NCBI RefSeq assembly: GCF_009829085.1
Contig: NZ_WUQY01000003.1
Location: 143,940 to 207,939 of the forward strand
Length of the DNA stretch: 64,000 nt
From: Sphingobacterium bovisgrunnientis
GTDB lineage: Bacteria > Bacteroidota > Bacteroidia > Sphingobacteriales > Sphingobacteriaceae
Direction of reading: 5' to 3'
The notes below the pieces were generated by a model that searched no databases, was not told the DNA's origin, and saw nothing but the letters and a program-made list of their open reading frames with translations. Positions within the stretch are counted from its first letter, which is position 1, and each line of letters begins with the position of its first letter. Both the position numbers and the translations under genes were made by a program. Of this stretch, positions 46,613 through 55,800 are shown one piece after another.

Positions 46613-47682
46613 TGAAGAAATTAGATAATAAGCTGAAACAGCTATTAATGGAGGGCACGGTTTTGCCAGCACATCCATTATGTTTGGATGAGAATAGACA
46701 ATTTGATGAAGAGAATCAACGTTTGTTAACTAATTATTATATCGAAAGTGGTGCTGGCGGTGTAGCTGTAGGCGTGCATTCGACTCAATTCGAAATCAGA
46801 TTACCCGAGCACAACCTTTTTGAAAAAGTCTTGCAAGTTTCAGCAGATGTTATTTCTGAGGCTAATTTAGATCGACCTTTTATTAAAATAGCAGGTATTT
46901 GCGGGCCTATAGAACAGGCATTGCAAGAAGCAGAGTTAGCTGTTGAGTATGGTTATGACATGGGGTTATTGTCGATGGGTGGATTGCATGATTTGACAGA
47001 AACAGAGATATTGGATCGTACGCGAGCTGTTGCCAAAGTGATTCCTGTGTTTGGATTTTATTTACAACCATCTGTTGGAGGACGAATTTTTACGTACGAA
47101 TTTTGGATAGAATTTGTAAACATTGAAAATGTGGAAGCAATTAAATGTGCCTCTTTCAATAGATACCAAACACTTGATGTTGTACGAGCTATTGCAAATT
47201 CGCCAAGAAAAGATCAAATTGCATTATATACGGGTAATGATGACAATATTGTTAGTGATTTGATTTCCATTTATAAATTCAATGTCAATGGCAAAGAAGA
47301 GGAAGTACAATTTAGAGGAGGTTTGTTAGGACATTGGGCAGTATGGACAAGTAAAGCCGTAGAACTAATGGACAAGGTGAAATCTTTTAAAGCAATTCCT
47401 ACGCACGAAAAGTGGGTAGAGCTTCAAGTATTGGCAAATCAAACGACTGATGTAAATGCCGTTTTATTTGATGTAGCCAATGATTTTCACGGTTGTATAC
47501 CTGGTATTCACGAAGTGTTGTACAGACAAGGCTTAATGAAAGGTATCTGGTGTCTGAATCCAGATGAAGTGCTTTCGAAGGGACAATCAGAAGAGTTGAC
47601 ACGCGTTTATCAAGATTATCCGACTTTGCATGATGATGATTTTGTAAAGGATTTTTTGAATAAGTTTAAGGTAACAGTATAA
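46612..47682 (+). CDS. dihydrodipicolinate synthase/N-acetylneuraminate lyase superfamily protein
   Basis: A 356-residue class I aldolase-type TIM barrel, longer than the usual 290-300. The Schiff-base Lys178 lies in VEAIKCASFNRYQ and the catalytic Tyr150 in FGFYLQPS, 28 residues apart as in DapA (133/161). The usual GxxGE carboxylate-binding motif is replaced by VHSTQFE (residues about 55-61), so the substrate differs from pyruvate aldol acceptors of DapA and NanA. Extra residues include an insert around NKFNVNGKEEEVQFRG-like text. It could be a 2-keto-3-deoxy sugar acid aldolase or dehydratase. Its first ATG overlaps the SDR stop. Confidence 0.85.
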   Translation: MKKLDNKLKQLLMEGTVLPAHPLCLDENRQFDEENQRLLTNYYIESGAGGVAVGVHSTQFEIRLPEHNLFEKVLQVSADVISEANLDRPFIKIAGICGPIEQALQEAELAVEYGYDMGLLSMGGLHDLTETEILDRTRAVAKVIPVFGFYLQPSVGGRIFTYEFWIEFVNIENVEAIKCASFNRYQTLDVVRAIANSPRKDQIALYTGNDDNIVSDLISIYKFNVNGKEEEVQFRGGLLGHWAVWTSKAVELMDKVKSFKAIPTHEKWVELQVLANQTTDVNAVLFDVANDFHGCIPGIHEVLYRQGLMKGIWCLNPDEVLSKGQSEELTRVYQDYPTLHDDDFVKDFLNKFKVTV

Positions 47683-47689
47683 GAATTAA

Positions 47690-48877
47690 ATGGATATTAA
47701 TCGAATCAAAGATCTTGTCGCGAATATAAAAGAAGATGCTATTCACAAGAGACGCTATTTGCATCAGCATCCTGAATTATCATTTCAGGAATACAAAACT
47801 TCAGCTTATATAAAATCAGTCTTGACACAAGAAGGACTGACTTTTGAAGAAGTAGCAGATACAGGCATCCTTGTCAAAATAGAAGGTTTGAATGCGCAGA
47901 ATGTAGATTGTGTGGTCTTACGTGCAGATATTGACGCACTTCCTATTCAAGAAATAAACGGCACAGACTTCGATTCGATTTATGAGAATGTTATGCACGC
48001 TTGTGGGCATGACTTTCATACGGCAAATTTATTGAGCGTTCTCACAATTTTGAATCAGCATCGGCATGAATTTGCAGGTACTGTGTTGGGAATTTTTCAA
48101 CCTGCAGAAGAGAAAATTCCTGGTGGTGCTAAGACTGTTTTAGAATCGGGAAAACTAAAGCCGTACGCTGTCAAAGCCGTATTAGGTTTACATGTTTCGC
48201 CCAAACATAGGGTTGGTCATGTAGCAATTCGTCCCGGAAAATTTATGGCTTCGGCAGATGAAATATATATAACTATAAAAGGTAGAGGTGGACATGGAGC
48301 TCAGCCGCATTTGAATATTGATCCGGTAGTAATCGCTTCTCAATTGGTAATATCACTGCAACAAATAGTTTCTCGTGTTGCTAATCCTGCTATTCCTTCT
48401 GTATTGTCTATTGGAAAATTTATTGCGAATGGCGCGACGAATGTTATTCCAAATGAAGTGTATTTGGAAGGAACTTTTAGAACAATGGATGAAGCGTGGA
48501 GAGAAAGGGCATTACAGCTGATCGAAAAACAAATTAAGGAACTGCCAACTTTGTATGGTGCAACTGCAGAATTTGAAATCAGAAAAGGCTACCCAGCTTT
48601 GATAAATGACAGTAAATTAACACAATTTGTAACGGAATCTCTTACCGAATATCATGGTGAACATGCGGTTCTACAATCTGATATTTGGATGGCAGCAGAA
48701 GATTTTGCCTATTACACGGAGGTTTATCCCGCTACATTTTATATGGTTGGTATTTCTAATGATGCAAAAGGAATAAACTCAGAATTACATACGTCAACTT
48801 TTCAGATCGATGAAGATGCATTTGATCAATCAATCGGCGGTATGCTCTATACTGCTTTGAAACTGTTAAATACGTAG
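47690..48877 (+). CDS. M20 family amidohydrolase/peptidase (hippurate hydrolase-like)
   Basis: A 395-residue metal-dependent hydrolase. Metal-ligand motifs are HQHPELSFQE near 24, VLRADIDALPI, HACGHD (His103, His107, Asp108) and FQPAEE. The lid domain is GKFMASADEIYITIKGRGGHGAQPH. Related enzymes remove acyl groups from amino acids (hippurate, indole-acetyl) or N-acetyl groups from diaminopimelate. No signal peptide, so cytoplasmic. As last gene of the operon it could deacylate an N-acyl sugar acid or amino acid released by the DapA-like enzyme. Terminator follows. Confidence 0.92.
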   Translation: MDINRIKDLVANIKEDAIHKRRYLHQHPELSFQEYKTSAYIKSVLTQEGLTFEEVADTGILVKIEGLNAQNVDCVVLRADIDALPIQEINGTDFDSIYENVMHACGHDFHTANLLSVLTILNQHRHEFAGTVLGIFQPAEEKIPGGAKTVLESGKLKPYAVKAVLGLHVSPKHRVGHVAIRPGKFMASADEIYITIKGRGGHGAQPHLNIDPVVIASQLVISLQQIVSRVANPAIPSVLSIGKFIANGATNVIPNEVYLEGTFRTMDEAWRERALQLIEKQIKELPTLYGATAEFEIRKGYPALINDSKLTQFVTESLTEYHGEHAVLQSDIWMAAEDFAYYTEVYPATFYMVGISNDAKGINSELHTSTFQIDEDAFDQSIGGMLYTALKLLNT

Positions 48878-48898
48878 TATTTTAAATATAATTGCAAT

Positions 48899-48936
48899 AA
48901 AAAATGCTCCAATTTCTACAAGTTGGAGCATTTTCT
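48899..48936. terminator. terminator at the end of the SusC operon
   Basis: A 12-bp perfect stem (48901-48912 with 48923-48934), 10-base loop, with A-tract before and T-tract after; it lies 16 bases from the stop of the convergent gene and can serve both. Confidence 0.9.
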
Positions 48937-48950
48937 ATTATAGAATGAAA

Positions 48951-49394
48951 TTATTTCTTCCTACTTGCCCGCTCATTCAGTTGAAGAATATTTTTCTTAT
49001 AATTGATTACAGCACCATACTTGTACAGAATGTCTCCACCTAGTACACCTACTACGGGATCAGCATTTATTTGGCTATATGCATAATTAATAGTAGAAAG
49101 ATCCAAAACAGCTACTTCAAACTTTTTACATTCCCAATCGCCAATTTTTAAATAGGGAAGGGTAAACATAGCAGACTGCATTTCATTCGTTCCTAATCCC
49201 GAAGAAAGTATACTGGTTTCAATCAATTTTTGCTCGTCAATACCTGCTTCTAATAACGTATTTCGGTCCAAAACAGTCTTAGATGCTCCTGTATCCAATA
49301 CCATTTTAAATTTCTTTTCTAATAATTCGATATGTAGGATGATGTGAAATCCTTCTTGCTGTAGGTTTAAAATCTCAAAAGGGATAATCTTCAT
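48951..49394 (-). CDS. retropepsin-like aspartic protease-fold protein
   Basis: A 147-residue protein if begun at the ATG 49392-49394 (MKIIPFEILNLQQEG); an earlier frame start at 49445 would run through the mdh terminator. The aspartic protease signature VLDTGASKTVLD carries Asp34-Thr-Gly-Ala, and a later GVLGGDILYKYGAVINY gives the flap-like second part. Retroviral-type proteases work as dimers of one such lobe. Related small proteins are common in Bacteroidota, and their substrates are unknown. No signal peptide is seen, so a cytoplasmic place is likely. Confidence 0.82.
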   Translation of the reverse strand: MKIIPFEILNLQQEGFHIILHIELLEKKFKMVLDTGASKTVLDRNTLLEAGIDEQKLIETSILSSGLGTNEMQSAMFTLPYLKIGDWECKKFEVAVLDLSTINYAYSQINADPVVGVLGGDILYKYGAVINYKKNILQLNERASRKK

Positions 49395-49416
49395 GTAATG
49401 TCTTTTGCAAATAAAT

Positions 49417-49442
49417 AAAAAGAGGACTGATGTAAGTCCTCT
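49417..49442 (-). terminator. terminator after mdh
   Basis: An 8-bp stem (49421-49428 with 49435-49442), 6-base loop, followed on the minus strand by a U-rich tail (complement of AATAAATAAAA). Confidence 0.75.
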
Positions 49443-49472
49443 CAAATATAATAGAAAGTTTGTTAATCAATT
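49443..49472 (-). promoter_or_regulatory. candidate promoter of the retropepsin-like gene
   Basis: On the minus strand ATTG (49472-49469), 18 bases, then TATATTTG (49450-49443). Good -7, imperfect -33. The start of transcription would fall within the mdh hairpin. Confidence 0.3.
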
Positions 49473-50410
49473 TAGATAATATTGCTTTCTGATAAAACAG
49501 CATTCATTGCACGAACAGCGGTTGCGCTAGCTTTGAATTTTGCTTTTTCATCCTCATCTAATTGAATAGGAACAACTTTATCCCAACCATTTTTATTTAT
49601 AATCACAGGTACACCGATACAGATGTCGTCTTCATCCAATTCACCTTCCAAATAAACTGAAGCGGTGAACAGCTTGTTTTGATTGAGCGCAATGCTTTCG
49701 ACCATAGCTGCTGTGGCAGCACCAGGTGCATACCAAGCTGATGTGCCAATCAACGCGGTCAAAGTCGCACCACCGACCATTGTTTTTTGTACTATTTCAT
49801 TTTTCTCATCTTCATCAAGAAATTCTTTTACTGGAATACTGTTCCAAGTAGCTTTATTAATCAATGGAATCATTGTCGTATCGCCATGTCCGCCAATTAC
49901 AATTGCATTTAAGTCCGCTGGAGAAGCATTGAGTTTATTTGCCAATTGATACTTGAAGCGTGATGAGTCTAATGCTCCGCCCATACCTATAATTCTATTT
50001 TTTGGAAGACCAGAAGATTTTAAGGCTAAATATGTCATCGTATCCATAGGATTCGATACGACGATTATAATAATCTCTGGAGAATATTTCACAAGATTTT
50101 CCACTACACCCTTTACGATATTGGCATTGGTGCCGATCAATTCTTCACGAGTCATACCTGGTTTTCGTGGAATACCGGATGTAATAACTGCAATACTCGA
50201 ACCCGCTGTCTGCAAGTAATCATTTGTTACACCTTTTATTTTGGTATCGTAGCCTAATAAGGCGGCAGTTTGCATCATATCCTGTGCTTTACCTTCCGCA
50301 AAACCTTCTTTGATATCCAATAAAATGACTTCTTCAGCAAAATTTTTTCTAGCAATGTTGTCTGCAGTGGTAGCACCTACAGCACCCGCTCCAATGACCG
50401 TTATTTTCAT
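49472..50410 (-). CDS. mdh: malate dehydrogenase (lactate-dehydrogenase-like type)
   Basis: A 312-residue NAD-dependent enzyme of the citric acid cycle. NAD-binding loop GAGAVGATTA with Asp in LLDIKEG, substrate-binding Arg in RKPGMTREE, Arg in LDSSRFKY, and the catalytic His in GGHGDTTM. The RKPGM sequence is typical of malate rather than lactate dehydrogenase. Not part of the neighbouring operons. Confidence 0.96.
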   Translation of the reverse strand: MKITVIGAGAVGATTADNIARKNFAEEVILLDIKEGFAEGKAQDMMQTAALLGYDTKIKGVTNDYLQTAGSSIAVITSGIPRKPGMTREELIGTNANIVKGVVENLVKYSPEIIIIVVSNPMDTMTYLALKSSGLPKNRIIGMGGALDSSRFKYQLANKLNASPADLNAIVIGGHGDTTMIPLINKATWNSIPVKEFLDEDEKNEIVQKTMVGGATLTALIGTSAWYAPGAATAAMVESIALNQNKLFTASVYLEGELDEDDICIGVPVIINKNGWDKVVPIQLDEDEKAKFKASATAVRAMNAVLSESNII

Positions 50411-50485
50411 GTTTAAAGAGGATTATTTGTGTTGATTAAATATAGTTAATATCAATCACTTAATGAAGAATAGCCTTAAAATAAA

Positions 50486-50511
50486 ATATCCTTTCTGGCT
50501 AGAAAGGATAT
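50486..50511 (-). terminator. terminator overlapping the tamA stop codon
   Basis: An 11-bp stem (50486-50496 with 50501-50511), GGCT loop. The right arm holds the last codons of the gene, the stop lies at 50499-50501, and the minus-strand sequence after it is T-rich. Coding and termination signals thus share bases. Confidence 0.7.
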
Positions 50512-52826
50512 CCTATTGCTAAGTTGAAGACCAAATTATCACGTCTCCACTGTGAATTTTTGAAGTCAATATCTTTTATCACCCATCGGTCATTTTTAGG
50601 GTAGTAAGGTACGCGAACTGGAATAGCTAAATCTGTCCGAAGAACTAAAAATGTAAAATCAAAACGTAAACCAGCACCCGCGCCAACTGCCAATTCAGAC
50701 AAAAATTTTTTCGATAATTTTCCACCCAACTTGCCGTCATCTCTATTTTGCAACCATACATTACCTGCATCAATAAAGGCAGCCCAATTCAGAATTCCAA
50801 CACCGAAGTCAACTATACGGTTGCGGTATTCGGTATTTAGTTCCAATTTGTAATCACCGGTTTGATCCGCAAAGAAATTATCTTCACCCAAATTTTCTGG
50901 AGGGGCAGAACCAGGTCCTACAGCTCTGGCACGAAATGCTCGTAACCCATTCGGTCCACCCGAATAGAATTGCTTCAAGTAGGGCAGTGAACGCGAATTA
51001 CCATAGGAATAACTCATTCCTAACATTATGCGAGATGCCAATTGAGCATGTTGACCCAATTTCCAATAATGGCGACCATCGGCTTCAATCTTCACAAATT
51101 GACTGTAAATAGTTCCGAATAATTCTTTCTGATTGTCGTTTTTATAGCTTGCACCCTGAATCAATCCCAATACGTTTCCAGACAAATTTATCCCACCTTT
51201 GAAATAAAATGTATTTGTTCTAGACTCCTCCATAGTATTGGTGAAGGTGTACGTATAATTTGGACCGAAAGAAAATTGAGGTTCTACAATACGGCGCAAC
51301 GTAGGAACGGTATCCATTTGCGCTTGATAGGCTTCGGATATATTGCGAGGTTGTACGTAGATAATTTCTGCTAAAGTTAAGTCATGTTGTTTTTGCTCAT
51401 TTTCTTTCCACATATAACCATAGTTCAAACTCGATGAATTTAAGGTATAAGCAGTACGACGATTCAAAAACTCATAGCCAAATTTTAAATAGGTTTTGGG
51501 AATAAAACGTCTTCCAGGCGTCCATTTATAAGGTGACAAAAGCCTTGGCCAAGTAATAGCCATTTCAGCACCATAGCGGTAATACGAAGAATTTAAGTTT
51601 ACATTACCACCTGTTTGTGTCTCATAACCGCCAAATACATTTACAGAAACGGTTTCAGCACCTTTGAAGGCATTACGCAGTGTCCAGGTTACATTCGCCT
51701 CCGAACCATTATAGACCGTAGCGGTCTTTGCCAACAACTCAAAACGTAATGATTTCTTTGGTAATGGTGTCAAATGATAATATACATCCAATGTGTTTGC
51801 TGAATCAGGATTTGGTTCAAAGCTATTCTTGACGAATTTAAATGCATTAAGATTTACTAAATGATTAATCGTAAGATTGTGATCGTGTCTATTGTAAACT
51901 TGTCCTTTTTGAAAGAAAATATGATTAGCTAATACTTTTTTTCTGAATGTATTCTGTCTATCTATGATATAATAATTATCATTGAATAGCTCCATATACT
52001 CCGTATTAGGTCTTCTGCTATAGCCTTGTGAGGTTAATGTATAATTGGGGTAGATAAAAATATCGCCAATTTTTTGTGGTTCTTTCGCTTGAGCGGAAGT
52101 CTCAGGTTTAATAGTTAAAAACATATCTACCTCATGATCGCCTTCGGTACTATCTACTTCTACCAAAATATTATCTGGATTAAAATAGTAATAACCTTTA
52201 TTTTTCAAATCATTGTCAATACGATCGCGCTCATTCAGAATTACATCCAAGTTGTAGTTGGAACCCTTTTTAAGAAGGGATTCGGACTTTGTAGACGCTA
52301 TATCTTTTCCAATATTACTTGCAGAATCAATTGCAAACACTACTGTGTCTATACGATAGATTTTACGCGGAATTCCTGTGTAGATAACTTTGGCTGTCTT
52401 TCCATTAATACTCGTATCTGAGCTAACAGTTGCATTGAAGAAACCTAAATTTTCCATACGGTTTCGGAGTAAATTCTCATTGTATTCGCGATTAACGTCA
52501 CTTAGGAGTACTGGCTCTTCACCACGTTTTTTCAACCAACGCTGAAAGAAGTTATTCGTCGTGTCATATCCACCACCTGCATTCCACATCATCAGTTTCC
52601 ATTTTGCACCAAAAGCTTTTTTATTTGGCTTTGGCATAAGAAGTCCCTCCAAATGTTCTTCAAAGAGTTGCTTACGTTCAGCATTTGCATTGCTATCCAT
52701 TTGCAGCTTGACATCACCTTCTACATACAATTTTTCACCTTCTGGAAGATGTTTCGTTGTTCTACAAGAAATCATATACAAGCACAATGTGCTTAATAGT
52801 GCAATGCCAATTCTTTTACTTTTCAT
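50499..52826 (-). CDS. tamA: TamA/BamA (Omp85) family outer-membrane lipoprotein
   Basis: A 775-residue protein if begun at ATG 52824-52826, which gives the lipoprotein signal MKSKRIGIALLSTLCLYMISC; the upstream 30 codons lie inside the tamB end and are dropped. A clear AAAGGAG site precedes it. POTRA-like domains (about 120-370; GFFNATVSSDTSINGK) precede a 16-strand Omp85 barrel with the RAFRARAVGPG-like L6 motif (GPNGLRAFRARAVGPG). The last residues NLAIGYPF end in Phe, a barrel targeting signal. It works with TamB in moving proteins or lipids to the outer membrane. Gene overlaps tamB by 11 bases, so translation is coupled. Confidence 0.9.
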   Translation of the reverse strand: MKSKRIGIALLSTLCLYMISCRTTKHLPEGEKLYVEGDVKLQMDSNANAERKQLFEEHLEGLLMPKPNKKAFGAKWKLMMWNAGGGYDTTNNFFQRWLKKRGEEPVLLSDVNREYNENLLRNRMENLGFFNATVSSDTSINGKTAKVIYTGIPRKIYRIDTVVFAIDSASNIGKDIASTKSESLLKKGSNYNLDVILNERDRIDNDLKNKGYYYFNPDNILVEVDSTEGDHEVDMFLTIKPETSAQAKEPQKIGDIFIYPNYTLTSQGYSRRPNTEYMELFNDNYYIIDRQNTFRKKVLANHIFFQKGQVYNRHDHNLTINHLVNLNAFKFVKNSFEPNPDSANTLDVYYHLTPLPKKSLRFELLAKTATVYNGSEANVTWTLRNAFKGAETVSVNVFGGYETQTGGNVNLNSSYYRYGAEMAITWPRLLSPYKWTPGRRFIPKTYLKFGYEFLNRRTAYTLNSSSLNYGYMWKENEQKQHDLTLAEIIYVQPRNISEAYQAQMDTVPTLRRIVEPQFSFGPNYTYTFTNTMEESRTNTFYFKGGINLSGNVLGLIQGASYKNDNQKELFGTIYSQFVKIEADGRHYWKLGQHAQLASRIMLGMSYSYGNSRSLPYLKQFYSGGPNGLRAFRARAVGPGSAPPENLGEDNFFADQTGDYKLELNTEYRNRIVDFGVGILNWAAFIDAGNVWLQNRDDGKLGGKLSKKFLSELAVGAGAGLRFDFTFLVLRTDLAIPVRVPYYPKNDRWVIKDIDFKNSQWRRDNLVFNLAIGYPF

Positions 52827-55800
52827 TCGATCTCCTTTCCTCGTCTTCGTTGCGAATAGCTGTGTCTTTGATGGACTTAACGTCTGTCGTATCATTCTTA
52901 TTTTCGGTAGAATCACGTTGGATTCTATTTAATTCTTCTTTCTTTTGTTGTTCTTCTACACGTTTGCGATATGCTGGATTATGTGTCATCATACTATCGC
53001 GAATGACCAAACGTACACTATCACGATAAGCTGAATCGGTTTCCATTCGTTCTACATTAAATCTTCTGCGGAAACTGCTATTATTAGGGTCTGCATAGGC
53101 TGCCAAAGCTTTCTCATTCATAAATAGTTCCTTGAATTGATTGTAGCTCATGTTGATAATGAAACCAATACCTGTTTCCACGAATTGTCCTTGCAAAGTG
53201 GCTTGATACTGGTTTTTGCGGTACACTCGGGCGAAGTATCGACCATCTTTTGATAATTGATAATCCAAAGAAATATCACCTGCAATATTATTCGTTTTCT
53301 CGCCTGGACGGGTTTTTCCTTCGACTTCGAAGTTCGATCCAATCGTAATTTTTAAGCGATCATCAAATAGCATTTTGGAAACACCGATGTTCAAATCCGT
53401 TCTATTTTGAGCAGAACCAGAAAGGTAATCTTGTTCGGACTGCAAATTGAAATCTAGCTCAACTCCCTGTATCAAGTTGGAAGCCAAATTATTCAATTGA
53501 CCAGTCAAGAACGAACTTACTGAGCTACGCGCAATGCCTTCTACACCGCCACCACCAGACAAACTTTCGAATGGATTCGCTGACATAAATCTGCCCATGA
53601 TGATTAACGAAAAGACTTGTTTATTCAATTCTGCTGGATCATCACGCAATGCAACCAAAGCATTATTAACTTTTGATACGACATCTTGCGAAACTATCGC
53701 GTTATTCTCGTCAAGATCAATATCAAATGCGATTTGTGGTTTGAATAATTCGCCATTCAAAATCAATTTTACATCAAAAGGAATACGTTGTTTGTACAAA
53801 TTACCACTTTCTGTTCCAATTTGGTTGGCTACCAAATCTAGCGTAGGGAAGCGACCTTTGTACAAGGCTGTAATATCTAGTCTAGCATCTAGCGGATCTC
53901 CGTTCCATGTAATGGTACTTCCTTTTTGGAAATCAAACTCTTTTTTGATTGGTCCAAAGCTGAATGAATAATTTCCATCTTCAACAGTGAAAGTTCCGGA
54001 CATGGTGATTTTTTCGCTGGCATCAATTGTAGTAGTCAATTCCGCAACACCTTGAATATTCAAAGCGTCTTGCGAGCCTTCATCGATAATTATTTTAAAT
54101 TTGGCGTCGCGATCTGTACTTAGGTTTAAAGATAAATCCATACCTGTAAGACGCGTTGCGGTAGTCATCGAGTCCAATTTCGCGAATACATTATTGCGCA
54201 CTGTATCACTTTTATCTACGAATTTCACAACTCCATCTCGCTCGGCGATACCAGGGTTTTCATTTGGCACAATGAAAACAAAATCTGTGTTTTCGTTGGC
54301 AGACACATTTCCGTCGATTACTGGCTTGTCTATATTTCCACGAATACGGATGTTTGATGTCGCATACAGTTTGCCGTAAAACAAATCGTTGTCTTCGCGC
54401 GTAGAATTTACGACAGCGAAATTATTCGTTGTTAAATTCAAATTGAAATCAAAGTCTGTATAGTTTTTAGTGAGTATCGTACCATTCAATTTGGCTTCGT
54501 TTCCTTTTCCATCTTTCAACAAGAATTGTCTAAATTGAAGACCTTGATTCGTGAAACTAATCTTTTGATTGTCCATCAAAAAGTCAGCATTTAGCATCGC
54601 AACATTTAGTCTGGCTTTATTAAATGTTAGATCACCATTGATTTTTGGTGCATCCAAATTACCGGAAATGTCCAGCACACCCGTTAAATCCCCTTCACTA
54701 TTTTTTAGATAACCCATGCTAAATGCTTGGATAGTTTTCATTTTTAGTGGAGCTAAATTCAATTTTGCATTGAATGTCGGAGTGCCATTAGGAGGAGCAA
54801 TGTATTCACCCAATAATTGCACATCATTGCCATTATCTGTGATGCGTACATCCGCAGAAAACGTGTTTTCTTGTTGGTTGTGTACATTCACTAAAATATT
54901 TCCAACAGTATCTTGTCCAAAATAGAATTTGTTGATTTCCAAATCCGACACGAAAACAGGTTTTGCATCCAGACGAGAAATTGTCGCCGCACCGTTGATT
55001 CCACCACCAACATTCCACGTATCCGACTCTAAAATTTCTGTCAAGGTCTCAATACGGAAATTGTTAAAAGTCACATCAATTGGTGCATTCAATGTAGAAT
55101 CTTGGGATTGTATACGCAGCTCTTGACCATTATTATTCAACACAAATTCATGCGCTCGAATTCCATCTTTTCCAAAGCTCAACTGATTGCTTGGAGAAGT
55201 TTGCCATGTATCGTAATTTAACATTAAGCCGTCTTCCAACAGACTCAATAGGTAATTTCCTTGATCTACGGCCATTCGTGCACCCAAATGGTAACGATCT
55301 TTATCTTCCTTATCTTTTATCCAAAGCCCAAAATCTAAATTATTTTCTACGGCTTGTCCACTCAATGTTGTGTTTTTCAGCTCAATTTGATTGACTTTTA
55401 TCTTGTCAATCAGCGCAGAATAATACAATGTACTATCGACAGTAATAAAATCCATACCCAAACGATCAACCTCAATACCGCCGTAAATAATACTAGGCGC
55501 CAAGAGTTTTGCCATTATGCTTTTTTGCTGACTATTGAATGTACCATCCAAGGTGATATCACTCATTTTCTGAATGTCAGGGAAGAAATCTTTTAAGAAT
55601 CGAGAATAATTTAAAGTCGCAGAAAACTCAAAATTCTGTGCATCATATTTCAATTCTTTTGGTGGCTCATTATTCGGGTTATAATAAACTCTTACAACGT
55701 CTTGCATGGAGGCTCCGAGTTCAGTCAGCTTATATTTTCCGACTAAATGGGCACGTAAAAATTCTGAGCGCAACATCAACATATTGCGCGAGGTATCTGC

